Source: Umbilicaria muhlenbergii
Lineage: Eukaryota > Ascomycota > Lecanoromycetes > Umbilicariales > Umbilicariaceae
Reading direction: 5' to 3'
Length of the DNA stretch: 64,000 nt
NCBI GenBank assembly: GCA_000611775.1
Contig: KK106981.1
Coordinates: forward strand, 6,346,312 to 6,410,311
The position numbers and the translations under genes are program-made. Shown here one piece after another: positions 1 through 11,577 of the stretch; the first letter of the stretch is position 1; each line of letters opens with the position of its first letter. The notes below the pieces were generated by a model. That model was not told where the DNA came from and did not search any database. It saw only the letters and a list, made by a program, of their open reading frames with translations.

Positions 1-3000
1 AGTACACACGTATAGAATCTTCTCGTGTTCTGGAGCCCGTCGCCAGAACAGCCGGGTAGACATGAGATGTTGCGGCCAGCTCTACCTCAGCATCATGCTC
101 AAGGGTATCCACCACAAAAGGTTTTCCGCGCTGCGAAACATCCCAAACCTTGACAGTACAGTCGTAGCTGGCTGTGTACATGCGGTCACCTGCAGTAGAA
201 AATCTCGTGGCAGTTACGGTAGTCTGCAGCAACGGGTCGCAGGCATTGTATAGGGCCCATTGGGTGCCAGTGCCATCTTCCGGTATCGGTCGATCAATGT
301 GATGGTCCGGTAGCTCTCTAAGGGTGTTCGAATCGAGATCTCCAAGTAGCAGGTTGTTGCGCTTGTTATACTGCGCACTTGCTGGATCCGTTTGCGCCGA
401 AGCTCCAACCGCGTATGTTGAACCATTTGGACTCCATGCGACAACCAGTACGTCATTGGATGCGTCACTCCAAGTCTTCCAAGCTGTTAATCCTTCTGAT
501 AATCTTATCCGCAGCTCTCTGTTGATCGCCTTGGCTGACGAGTGGATGGCCTTGCGTGGAAGGTTGAAGCCACCGTTTCGCCGGGTTAGAAGGGAGATCC
601 TCGCGCGCCGGATTGGTTGTATAACAGTGTTGATGCGCAAGGCCCTGGGATGCTCTGGTAGTGCCCCGTGACTGGCATCCTTAAGAAGCGACTCAACGTC
701 CTTCTCGTTTCTTCTCTCAATAACAGATCCTTTCTGTTGCGCACGCTTTCTAATGAGCACTCGATCCTCTTCTGAAGTGTTCTTCATTATTTCTGTTAGT
801 CGCAGGCGAGCAGATAGCTGGGTGTCTTGAGGTTTGATGGTCTTGAGGGTCTTGTAGGCGGCTTGTAGTAGCTCTTCGTACTCGCGATCCTCAAAGTCCA
901 TATGTATTATCTTATCTTCGTCTCCTTCAACCATGTCCAGATCGAATGTGCGCTCCGCCCGAATATCGCTAGTATTTCGCTCTTGGACGCTCAGGTAAGG
1001 ATACTCCTTTACTACACCCTGATCTGCCCCGCCCGAAATTCCAAGTTTGATAATTGAATCAAGAACTTCGTCTGACAGCTGAGAGACAATTTGCTCGTGT
1101 GTAGCGTGTTGCGGGTCTGCCCGCTTCTCCACTGACTGCTGTCGTCCTGTTGTTGTGAGACCATCAGCTCGTATGGGAGGTAAAGATTCAAAAGTGTCCG
1201 AGGATGGAGATTTGCAGTCCGGGTCCGGGTGATAATTGAGAGGGGCTCGAGATCGTAGACTTGGAGTGATCTTGTCTGTTGCTACTCCTGATTTGTAACG
1301 TCTCTTAGACTCTCTCCTTGGGATCACGAACCGAGACGTCTGAGAGCTTCGTGTTGTCTTGTCTAGCAGGGTCCGAGCCAGAGCTTTGGGGTGATGAGGC
1401 AAGACTCCTGTCGAAGTGCTTATGCCATTGTTGCTGGTGGTTACGTGTTCGAACGGCGAGACGTGTGACTGAGATGGCAAAGTCTGGAATTTTGCACAAG
1501 ACGAAACAGTGCGTGTATCCTTCTGTTTCCGAGCTAGAGTTCCGCCTTGGATATTTTTGCCTTTGGTATTCTCGCCTTTGGTGTTTTCACGCTTACTATT
1601 TTCGCCACCCGCAGATGACAGCTGCGTTGGCGTAATGAAAGCGGGCAAAAGCGCGAAACTCCCTCCCACGCTATTAGTATCTAACGTGCCAGGCAGTGTC
1701 CCTGCTTCCTCACCACTTAAACCGCCACCGACTGCCTCAATTCCTTCAGACTCGAAGAGTTCTTGGGTTTCCCGCAAGTCTGGACTCGGACTTCTTAGTT
1801 CAAAGGGACCGACTTGCTTCCCCTCTACTAGATGATGATTCAACTCGGTCACTGAGGTCGCCAGAGCCTTGCCAGCAAAGGAACCAGAGGCGGACGAAGA
1901 GCGCGGCAGACTCAACAGTCCTACTGGGGGCAACAACGAAGGAGAAGCAGCAGACTCGGACATATACCTATCAACTTCCACTCCACGACACAATGCTGCA
2001 TCACAACCTTGCAAAGGGCCACTGTCGGACAGGATATCGCTTCTCATATTGCCTGCCATATAGGCAGTGCTGGAAGAGAATGTTCGATAATCGTGTTCAC
2101 TGCTGTTTCTTCTACTAGGCTGAGCAGAGATATTGATACCGCTTGACATAGATTCGTCGAGTAAGGGAAGCAAACTCACGCGTTTTTCTACGCTAGGAAC
2201 CCTTTCATGTTGGTCAACGCCAACGGTCATGGCTTCCCTAAGACTTAGGCCGTTATTACACGGAACCGAATGGGCTCTATGGGACTTTAGCCCGCCAGCT
2301 CTCCTGTATTTCTTGCCGCAGACACAATGCCACGGCTTCTGATTGATACGATTCGCCGCGGCAGTGTCAGGGCTCCGCTGTAGACCAAGGCTTGTGGCTG
2401 TGTTTGGATTTGGAATTCTTGATTCTCCGTGTAAGCTGACGGCGGTAGGCGGTATATCGTTAAGACGCTTCGACTTTGGTGGACTCGCGGATTCTGGCAA
2501 TTTGCCGTGAAACTCTGTTCCCAAGTTCGGCACTTGGACGACGTTGCTTCTCAATGATAGACCCTGGCTCTTTTCCGTTGATGCAACTGATCTCGATAAG
2601 TTAGGGTTACTGGAGGTCTCGCCTGGACCAAGGAGAGAGAGATCGACAGACGTTCCTGGAGTACCATGGAATAGGTCAGGACCATCATGAAGTCCTATGG
2701 AGGGTTCACCAGGGCCATAATGTCCAACGCCGGGAGGGTTGGGTAGGACCATACCAAAAGAGCTCTCTGCGGGACTTGACTCCCTACATGACGTCTCACC
2801 CGGAAGAGGCGCACTTATTCGGTCTAATGAATTATAGATGGCCCGCTTGAGCTTCTTTCTCGACATGTCGGAGATCCTATAGCCGGAATTCCGCAACTGG
2901 TTGCGAAGTTCATCGTTTACAACTTCGGTCGAGACCTATGACTCGATAGCACATATATTAGCCTCCGACCCTAGTATATTCTATGAACAACATTGTTACA

Positions 3001-3837
3001 TACAGCTCTGCCCACAGTGTGAGCCTGCTCTTTGGACCGTATCTTGGGATGGTGCGAACAGGCCGTCTTAATGAGGGGATAAATATCCGTTCTGAACACA
3101 GTTATGAGGAGATTGTGTTCGTCTTTTGCGTCGAACTCCTCCGTATGGCTTGGCGGCGACTGGCTGCCCATGCGAGTCATTCTGTTGGCTGACGCAGCAT
3201 CTTCCGCCCTCCTCGCCTTCTTTCTCGGTATGTTCTTCATCCGGCCATCTGGTGAACTTGTCCGGTTACACCGCTTCTGAGCATTCTCAGACTCTACGGA
3301 AGGGACCGCTTGTGGCCTTGGTTCCGACATCGCTCCCTCCGTATGGTGGGACCGTTCGAGTGCTATTACATTGACAGCAGAGAGGCGATCTTCACCGGTC
3401 TCGAGATTGAAAATAGGAGATTTCGTACGCGTTAGAGGTATATCTCTGATAGCCTGGTACGTGGGCTGCACAACACGGTTGACATCGTAGTAACCGTCAG
3501 GGGAGCCTAATTCAGGGCTCTCTGTTCGAGGACTAGGGGTCCTTTCATCCTCGTCGCACGATGATCGCTCTCGTTCATGGTTTCGCTCGAGCTCTTGCTC
3601 CTGGTATTGACTAGGGCTGCGTGAATCGGTCGGCGGACTCTGATCTCGTGTCTCTAGAATAGATGCTGAGAAAGATGTCTTCATGGACGTTGTCCGGGCT
3701 TCATATCGGAGGGCCGCATTCTGTGCCCTCGACGCAGCTATCCTAAGGGCTACAAGATCGGCGTCACGCTCGTTTTCGTTATTATCCATGGTGTCATCTA
3801 GCTCGATGATGTGGGACGGCAGCATGCCGTTCGCCAT
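1..3837 (-). CDS. C2H2-like zinc-finger and WD40-repeat protein, 3' end beyond window
   Basis: Two exons are visible: 3004-3837 and 2935 down past position 1. They are joined by a 68-nt intron (2936-3003) with donor GTATGT, a GCTAAT branch site and acceptor CATAG, and the frame is preserved. About 1,256 residues are visible. The first ~470 are disordered and rich in Ser/Pro/Arg. A compact finger follows at about residues 475-505 (WHCVCGKKYRRAGGLKSHRAH), with an unusually short C-x-C spacing. Another long low-complexity stretch precedes WD40-like sequence beginning near residue 1,075 (VLVVAWSPNGS, then TASYDCTVKVWDVS). No stop interrupts exon 2. A finger followed by a C-terminal WD40 recalls fission-yeast Raf1/Dos1/Clr8 and Neurospora DIM-8 of the heterochromatin ubiquitin ligase, but this rests on memory of the architecture, so no symbol is given. 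It could equally be an uncharacterised zinc-finger WD40 protein. The start at 3837 is the first ATG of the frame. Confidence 0.8.
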
Positions 3838-4472
3838 TGTCTGTTTCGACTATCCGTAGCTTACTACGGTGTATAGGTAGCAATGTGGGTGGGGCAGATG
3901 CCCATAGGTAGGGTGGCAAATGCAGATACTGGTGGTGGATGCATATTACATGCCTGCGTGTTGAGTTAGCGGCAGCCATCACCTCAAGCATTCACTTAAC
4001 CTCAACATCACCACCTCGCGGTGGCGTCTCTCACGAGTCGCGTCGTGGTGGATGGTCATAAACGATGCAAACATAAAAAATTTCTCCCAAATTGGCCTAG
4101 TACAATTTTGTCATCCTCGATCCGCAGTCACTCCAACTCTACTCCTTCACTCGTTCCATGAATCACACTTGCCGTGCCTTCAAATGTCGATTTCACCTCG
4201 AGACTCAAGGAGGACAGTCTGAATGAGAACAACATATCCATTCATATGTAGAGTACCATCAACACCGATACAGCCACCCAAGCCACCCAAGCCACCCAAG
4301 CCACCCAAACCGAGTCCTCACTCAGTACTTGCTTATGCCCTAGAATCCCCTTCCGACTTGCACTAAAAGATCCTCCACGATCCCACTACAGCTTAGGGCA
4401 AGACCCAGAAAGAAATCTGCTTTTGTGACCACTCCACTACCTACTTTCAAAGACCAGGTCGATCTCACTGTT
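3838..4472. other. Intergenic, promoter side of the zinc-finger/WD40 gene
   Basis: This stretch lies between the 5' end of the zinc-finger/WD40 gene and the 3' end of the carrier gene. I see no open frame with coding character. It holds a four-copy 9-bp repeat (listed separately) and presumably the promoter of the leftward gene. Confidence 0.6.
4272..4307. repeat. 9-bp tandem repeat, four copies
   Basis: The unit AGCCACCCA is repeated four times without change in the intergenic space. It is a simple minisatellite-like run with no function visible. Confidence 0.9.
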
Positions 4473-5647
4473 CTATTTGAGCGGGATCTTGGCCGGCACT
4501 TTGCGCCGCGCTTGCACCGTCATCTCGTATAGTGCATCTTTGAAGGCGAACAAGAATGCAGCGGTAATTACGCTCTGGGTGACCTTGGGTCCGATGCCTT
4601 GAGACAAATCAGCACTGCCTTTTCTACCATTCTTACCACCAGAGCGACATGATGGCTTACCCTTGTACAAGCCAGCCCATCCCTCCTCGTGAATGATCCT
4701 CCTCAAGCTCTGGAACATGTTGTCATTTGGCCCCGTTTTGCTGGCAACGTGCATCCTGCTCTTGACAGTAATATATGGGTATGTGATGCTCGTCGCAGCT
4801 AGTTTTCCGAGCGCGCCTAGGAAGAAAGCATCCCTGGGCATGACTCGTCGTCTCTTCTCCACCACATTCTTCAGCTGCTCGAAAATGGTATATTGTAGGA
4901 TAGGATTGATGACCAATACCAATGCTGGAAGAACACCAGCAAATAGAGATGAAGCGCCCTCGTCACGGAGAAGTGACAACAAAGTCGCGATCGTCGAAGG
5001 CTTCTTCTTTGGCTTCTCAACCCCCGGGAGGCTCTCATCGTCGCTTTCGGACTTTCTCGCTGTCATGCGGGTGTTGACGACCCAGATGGGATTCGTAATC
5101 AGGACTGTCGCGCTGCCAGCGAGTGCCCCTGCGATCATTGACTCGACAGTAGTCAATTTCGAAGACGCTCGACCAGCTTTCAGGGCGGCACGCTCGAATC
5201 CGGCACGGGTCCATTCGTACCCTATGCCACATGGATATTAGCTTTAGATCCCATGACACTTCTTCGAGAGAGCCTCACAGTAATAATACACAAAGTTGGT
5301 AACGCTAATACCAAATAAAGCCGAGTCAAGCCCCGCATAGAGGCCAGTTATGCCCTCCCTCTGCACAATGCGGCGTACCGCATCGTACGTCGACGATTGG
5401 GCCCGTTTCGACTCCACCTGAGCTCTTGTTGATAACGTTATCAGAGGATACCTAGTGCCATTAATCTCAGTGAGGAGCTCGACACAAAGGGCATCAGCTC
5501 GGCTCACGTCAAGGCCATGGACAGGAGCCCCCCCCCGGCTCCGGCCAAGGCATGGGCGATGTTGTCCCCCTGCTGAGCGGCAGAAGTCGTCGGGGCAGGC
5601 CCCTCGGACCTTTGTTGCTGGACAGTCGAGGTTGCAGTTGAAGACAT
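4473..5647 (-). CDS. ANT1: Peroxisomal adenine nucleotide carrier (ANT1/PMP47 type)
   Basis: Four exons: 5508-5647, 5279-5451, 4661-5221 and 4473-4597. They encode 332 residues. Introns are 56, 57 and 63 nt; the last is a multiple of three without a stop, so an unspliced message would stay in frame. The protein is a mitochondrial-carrier-family solute carrier of usual length with three repeats, each with the Px(D/E)xx(K/R)-type signature region: YPLITLSTRAQ, NPIWVVNTRM and YPYITVKSRM. The NPIWVVNTR and NFVYYYWYEW segments are typical of the PMP47/ANT1 subgroup, which exchanges ATP for AMP across the peroxisomal membrane to feed fatty-acid activation. The start at 5647 was chosen because it gives a short Ser/Thr/Gln-rich N-terminus followed directly by the first transmembrane segment (AHALAGAGGGLLSMALTYP). 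Substrate is inferred from subgroup resemblance only. Confidence 0.88.
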
Positions 5648-6396
5648 TGTTGGCGAGTAGAGAAATCGGGATTGAGTCCGACAAGCTGCGGAGAGATAGG
5701 GTTATATGATGTGTCGCGTGCGAAAGACCGAGCAGGGTTGTTGGATTGCGGGGAGATGGTCGGTCAGCTTCACCCACGCGGAGAAACAGGGAACCAATGG
5801 CTTCTTCTCCAATACGGATGAGATGAGCAAGGGGAAAGCAGTGGTGGCGGGAGAGCGGCCACAAAGTCGTCAATAATATTAATGATCTGGGCCCAAAGGT
5901 CGTGGAGTGATACTTGCTCGTATGCCTGGACTGTCGCTTGAACATTGTTTATCTCGGTGACGTTTGCCCCCAGTTCCGTTCCCGCGAAGCCTCGAGCCTC
6001 GGCTCTTCCCTCATCCCCATGTGGTTGCGCGGCTCGCAGACATTATTGGAGTAAGGTCACGCTGACGACTCGCTGCATAATTTGCCATGATTCCAGACCG
6101 TGATTCGCTGCAAATTATCATCAATTCGGGTCCCTACCAGCCATCCTATTGTCTCTTATCCGTTATCCACTATCCGTAAGTTCCTTCGATGCTCGTGCCC
6201 AGCTCCGGCTTTGTAGAAAAGAGAGCCGCGTGGCTGACGACACAATGCTGCCTCAAGCGCGTAGAACGTCGTGGCCCGCTGATCACAGCACCACCATCGA
6301 GTCGTGCCGGTCTCTTGGAATCTGCGATGCTGGGCCAAATCAGATATCAAAAGCCCTAACCTGGCAAATTCACACACCATTGGTATGATCTTCGCC
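5648..6396. other. Divergent promoter region, ANT1-type carrier / Abp2 gene
   Basis: A 749-bp gap lies between two genes that point away from each other. The open frames crossing it lack coding character and have no matching splice partners. I could pick out no specific binding site. Confidence 0.55.
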
Positions 6397-8340
6397 ATGG
6401 ACGGCCAGTTCGAGGATCAGAGTTCCTCGACTACAACTTCATTCGATGAAACAGACGGTCCTCGTCTGCAGTCGTCCGCCATTGACCCAGATCTAGAAGA
6501 ACATCCATCATCAAATCTGTTGGATACAAAGACCTTGACGAGAACAAATTTGCAGACTGAGACAGGCACATTAAATGGTCGTGAGCTGCACGCGGCCCAT
6601 GGTGCTAATTTAGGAAACGTGCATCCTTCAAACCCACACCCATTCATTGCTGCTCAATCTCCCGAGCAGAACTTGTCCGGACACCAAGGCACTCAGATGG
6701 CCAATTCTGTGGGGGGTGGCTCCGTACACTCTGACCGTGTCTTACCCCCCCGTGAAGTCACCGAGTCTTCCATCGAGGACGCCTTTGTTTCTTTCATTCT
6801 CTACTGCAACCCATTGGTTGACTCGGACGTTTCTACAACAGAGTTGAGGAAAGGCTTTCGAGCACCGCCGAGGAGTGACGGAAAAGCCTTCAGTACTTTC
6901 AATCTGTTCAAGCTCATTAAGAGATTGGAAGAAAAGGAGCTGAAGACTTGGACACAGTTGGTTATTGAGCTTGGCGTGGAACCACCTGACTTGAACCAGA
7001 GCACCCAGAAAGTGCAGCAATATGCTGTGAGACTCAAGGTATTGCCTTTCAGCACTTTTCTAACTTTATGAGACCGTTCATTCTAGCTCTACGTTGTCGG
7101 GAAACGCTGATCCACTCTTACATAGCGATGGCTGCATGCCTTCCACGTCGATGCTTTCTTCCAGTACTGTTTAGGCAAACCCAACACATACTATACGCAA
7201 GTGCCAACATCAGAAGGACCTCATCCCGACATCAGCCGAGACGGTGTACCGCCAGAAGAAGATTTGGCACTGCGTGCTTTGCTTCCCGAATGGCGTCCGA
7301 AGCGTGGGAGAAGAAAGGCCGAAGATGTCGATGCTGCAGACGCCGCCCCCATCAAGAGAGCGCACCTTGATGTATCTACCTCCACTGCAACGGAAGATTT
7401 CGGCTCATTTGGCGATGCCTACTCAGCATATACACAAAGCGCCTTCCCCTGGAGCGCGAACCCTAGCAACGCCGATGCCTGGGCAGCGGCTCAGGTAGCT
7501 ATAGCACCGAGGACGCCTGGAGCAGAGCATCATCCTGCTCAACATTCAATCGCATCACAGGCTGGGACACAACAGATCCGGTGGCGTCTGAACGACAGAG
7601 AGGGTACCCCTTCCACTCCATATCCGCGATCTGCTATCACACCAAGGCATCACACTTCTACCCCACTAGCTAATGAGCCCCAATCCGCCTATCCCCAACC
7701 CGTCTCGTTCAGAGCCTCTCCAAGCCGATCGCGAAGGCGACACGGTCCAGCCGTATCCGCAGCCTGGTCAAGCGGGAACAACCCAACGACCGGCAAACTG
7801 CGAGGACGACCCCCGAGTAACCGCTCTGTCCGCGACGGACCGTTCTCAACCTTCCCTGCCAACCCGCAAACCAAAGAAGCCCTAACCATAAGCGCCGGCA
7901 CCCCTACCTACGTCGCCATCCCCGGCAGCGAACCCCCTCCCTCAGAAACCCCCCGAAGCACCCAATACGCCCCGAGCCCTTCTTCCCAACCGAACCCGCA
8001 ATTCCAACCCCTCGCCCGCAAACCCAGCAAGCTCCAACTGCAAGTCCCCGAGCACCTCGGCGGGCCCGTCCGGCTCGCCACACCCCCACGTGTCCTCATC
8101 AACGGGGAGATGGACCGTCCGCCATCCCCTGGTGTCCACGGTCCCGAACGGCGCAGCTCGGCGGACTTTTTCAGCGAAGTGGAGGACGCGCTGGATGATG
8201 ATCATGCCGAGGATAGTCCGGATGAGGTGGAGGTGGTGGATTGGAAACGAAGAGCGTTGGCGCTGAAGAGGAAATTGAAACTTAAGGAGGAGGAGTTGCA
8301 GGCGTTGAAACGGAGGGTTATGGAGGCGGTGATGCGGTGA
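6397..8340 (+). CDS. ABP2: ARS-binding protein 2 (Abp2-domain) homologue
   Basis: Two exons, 6397-7038 and 7126-8340, separated by an 87-nt intron with donor GTATTG, a GCTGAT branch site and acceptor CATAG. The product is 618 residues. Residues ~121-260 match the fungal Abp2 family: SIEDAFVSFILYCNP, TTELRKGFRAPPRSDGK, STFNLFKLIKRLE, LKTWTQLVIELGVEPP, QSTQKVQQYAVRLKRW and HVDAFFQYCLGKP. The rest is disordered and Pro/Ser-rich, ending in a short charged coiled coil (~585-618). In fission yeast Abp2 binds AT-rich replication-origin DNA in the nucleus; a DNA-binding role here is inferred from the domain. ATG 6397 was preferred for its strong context (GCCATGG). In-frame ATGs at 6385 and 6304 are possible earlier starts. 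Confidence 0.85.
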
Positions 8341-8658
8341 TTTCGGGGTGTGCCATGTGTCTACAAAAAATTGGGGTTCTGTAACAACATACTACACGGG
8401 CGGCGGCGGCGGCGGCGGCGGTATCTGGCTGATTTGATTTCACAGCTCGCTCACGGACTTAGTCCTCGACTACATGCAAAAGCACTTTGGGTCTAATACG
8501 TATACTGAAAAAACCAATTCGTCCACGATAGTGAATCCGTCCCATCAAATCCGCCAGCCCTCCCGCTCCCACCCGCACGCACGCTAACCGCATACCAGAA
8601 CAACCCCCAAAACACCACCAACACACCGTCCCAGCCCAGCCATACCCAAACCAGAGAA
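8341..8658. other. Convergent 3' regions of the Abp2 and PNS1-like genes
   Basis: This is a 318-bp gap between two converging genes. Apart from a CGG run it contains nothing I can assign beyond presumed 3' untranslated sequence. Confidence 0.6.
8401..8421. repeat. (CGG)7 microsatellite
   Basis: Seven perfect CGG triplets lie about 60 bp downstream of the Abp2 gene stop codon, probably in its 3' untranslated region. Confidence 0.95.
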
Positions 8659-11098
8659 TCACAACCGCACCCCCGTCTCCCCCCTGTGTCCCGCAATCCC
8701 CTCCACCCCCCTCCCCCCAAACAACCACCCCGCCTCCCGACAATACCTGACCTCCCCGCCCCTCACAACCTCACTCCCCCAACACACAACCACCGCATCC
8801 ACCACCCCGGTCAGAACCCCTTCCATCGCGCCCAACACCCCCCACCCGATCGCCCCCGCGATCAACCCCACCACGTACGCGTACAAACTGCCTTTCACAC
8901 TCCCCGCGGCAGTATTGGTGGATGGATTGGCGATGACGAGCATACGCGCGGTGCTGACCCAGCCGCCGAAGCCGAGGGCGAGGGACGTGATGAAGCGGGT
9001 GGCGTGCAGGAGGAGCTTGGCGAGGTTGTAGGGGAGGAGAGGCGCGGTCGCCACTGGTGATGGGTGAGCGGATGGGGAAGAAAAGGCGCGCGGGTGAAGG
9101 GTGGTGCTTGGGTTGTTGGTGGAGTTGAGGAAGGACATCTGGGCGAGGGCGCGGGAGGAGGGGCTGAGTGGTTGGGAGTGGATGGCGGAGTAGGTGAGCG
9201 TAAGCGGGTTGGTGAGAGCGGCGATGGGCGTGGGGATGAGGGTGTAGGTACACAGGCCCACTAACGCGATGACGCGGCGGGGGAGGAGCAGCAGCGGCAG
9301 GCGGATTAGCAGCGCGAGCAGGGTGGAGAGGCAGATGGTGCCGAAGAGGGTGCTGGTCGAGTGGCTGAATGCCGCTTGGACTACCTGTCGCGATGTGGGC
9401 GCTGGGACGGTCAGGCGGTGGAAATACCATTGGCTGACAGTGGCGGCGGTGGTGGCGCGTTGGATGCCCGCGCCGATGGTTAGCGTCCAGAGATAGACTA
9501 GCACGAAGAAGATTCCTAGCCACCAGGTGCTGACGTCGATGACGAAGATAGATTTGCCGGCCGAGAGGTGTCCGCCGAGGAAGACGCGCGTGAACATAAG
9601 CATCCAGAGCCAGGTCCACGCTACGACGCCCGCGAGGGTGGCGAAGCCGAGAACGAGTAAGGCGGGATTGGCGGCGAGGATGCGGCATGAGAACTCGAGG
9701 ATATCGATGGCTTTGCCGAAGGAGTGGCGACCGCGATAGATTGTCCATGTCCACAAGACGGTCAGGATGCCGGGTATAAGAGATAGCCACCACATTGCTT
9801 TGTCTTGAATGCTGGATCCGTGGTATGAGCCTTTGTAGCTAGAGATGAGGGGGTAGAGGAAGAAGGAGAAGAGGATGACGGGAACGGCTACGAGAATGGC
9901 GTAGACTAAGGGGCGAACATAGGATCGTAGGAGCGCCAGCCAGAGCAGAGATACCAGGACTGCAACAACGGTGTCGATCGCGAGTAGATAGAAGGACGCA
10001 TGTAACGTGGTGTATATGGTATCTCCCAAAGGATGTTTGAGCGATGGGGCCGAGGTGTGGAGGTAGACAAGGAAGAAACTTGCGAAGAGCGAAGCCAGAG
10101 ATATGAGGTATAGGGAGCCCCAGAAGGCATCGTGTCGAGGAGGTTCGATAGTTGGGTACGAAACAGTGGGCGGTACAGACGATGTGTCCGAGTCTGGCGG
10201 ATGCGGTCGCCCAAGCAATGCCTCCGAGTCTGCTTCTTGCGGCATGAATGACGATGCCGGGTTGAACCGAGTTGTAGGCGGCTTTCTGAACTGCTGCACC
10301 GGTGGAGGATCATCGTCCGGTGGAATCTCGATGGCCAAATCATCCGGTGGCTCGTCTCTTTCCAGCGCGTCTATACTGCTCCGCATAGTACTCTCCAGGC
10401 CCACGTCCACCATCTTGCCCTTCCCACTACTGCCTCCCTCGCTGTTCGTTCTCTCCAAAATATTCCCCTCATCTTCTTCCATGACCGTGGCTTCTTTTCC
10501 CCGCTCTTTCCCGCTTATCTTGCCTCCCCGCCATGAGCTCTTGATCCCACCCCCCCGGCCATAGCCTCGTTCATCCGTATTTCTACCATCTCCACTTTCC
10601 TCCAGGCCAGATCCTCTGCTTCCATCATCCTCTGCTTCCGATGACTCATCCAAGTGACTCCCCCCAAATTGCCGCCTTGACCGCTGCAACGCGTAAAAGT
10701 CCGCTACCTCCCTCTCGTGCTCCTCCTCATCGTCTTCTTCCCTGAACTCGTCTGTGGCACTGTAAAAAAGCGGCGCAGGTGGAGCAGCGGTTCTTGAGGC
10801 GAATGGGAACTGAGAAAGATGTGAAGCGGCAGCGACTTGGTAGGGATTACCCGCAGCCGGTCGCTGTAGGTAGGATCTTGAAGCAGGGAATCGCGAAGAC
10901 CCAAGGCCTTGACGTCGAGGCCGCTCTAGAGGATTTCTTCGTGGCTCTTCGGGCTGATGAAAGGAAACACGAGACTGCGACTGCGCTAGGAAGCGGGAGG
11001 CATCTATCGGACTTATCAGTACAGGAGCCCACTCGCTTTGACGTACGGCGGTCATTTCGCTGTGAGCCGGACAAGACGCGCTTACATTCCGAGAACAT
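8659..11098 (-). CDS. PNS1: PNS1 / choline-transporter-like (CTL, SLC44) membrane protein
   Basis: Two exons: a 13-nt first exon, 11086-11098 (ATG plus three codons and one base), and 8659-11003. An 82-nt intron joins them (donor GTAAGC, CTGAT branch site, acceptor GATAG). The product is 785 residues and begins MFSEYASRFLAQSQSR, a start I recall as typical of filamentous-fungal members. Residues ~20-300 are cytosolic, charged and Gly/Ser-rich. About ten hydrophobic segments follow, beginning near FWGSLYLISLASLFASFFL, with the family's extended loops and the conserved SQWYF segment. Family members sit in the plasma membrane; choline transport was proposed from animal CTL proteins, and yeast Pns1 has no settled substrate. 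The long frame continues upstream of the splice acceptor, so an automatic caller would add about 60 false N-terminal residues. Confidence 0.87.
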
Positions 11099-11577
11099 CT
11101 CCAACCCACATGTAGTGGGTCTGGAGGTCGTCTGACGACACCGAAGCCGACTGTCTTTGACGCCCTCGATATGCGATAAGAATAAGCCCGTCGCTTCCGG
11201 AAGACGAAGGGATTCGGAGATGGTTGTTTCAATACGCACAATGATTCTGCTGTGGACTGTAATGGACTTGAGATGTTGTGACAGAAGATCGACGAATGTC
11301 ACGCGAGAAGTGAAGGTGCAAGGCGGTGGAGTGGGTCATACGAGTAGGAGCCTTGAAGCTCGGATTCGGAGTCACAGCTGATGGACGGGAACGGGCACAG
11401 GCGGTGAATGCGTATGCCTGATCCTCGCCCGCGTATCAGCCAGACCAGCACCAACGGCAGCCGACATCCGCCACACACCGAGTGACACCCTATTGCATGC
11501 CTGAGCAGCCCAGAATGCATCCCATGTACAACCAACGCCGCTACGCCTCTTCACTATACCTTTAAACTCTCCATTCG
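11099..11577. other. Divergent promoter region, PNS1-like / Rab
   Basis: A 479-bp gap lies between divergent genes, with no coding potential seen. It must hold both promoters. Confidence 0.6.

Noticed and set aside
5222-5259. 38-nt intron in the carrier with donor GTGTCA
   Set aside because: A 57-nt intron from 5278 with donor GTGAGG gives a normal length and the conserved YYYWYEW join.
11099-11241. N-terminal extension of the PNS1-like frame
   Set aside because: The frame upstream of 11003 is intron read-through; a 13-nt first exon at 11086-11098 gives the expected MFSEYASRFLAQSQSR start.
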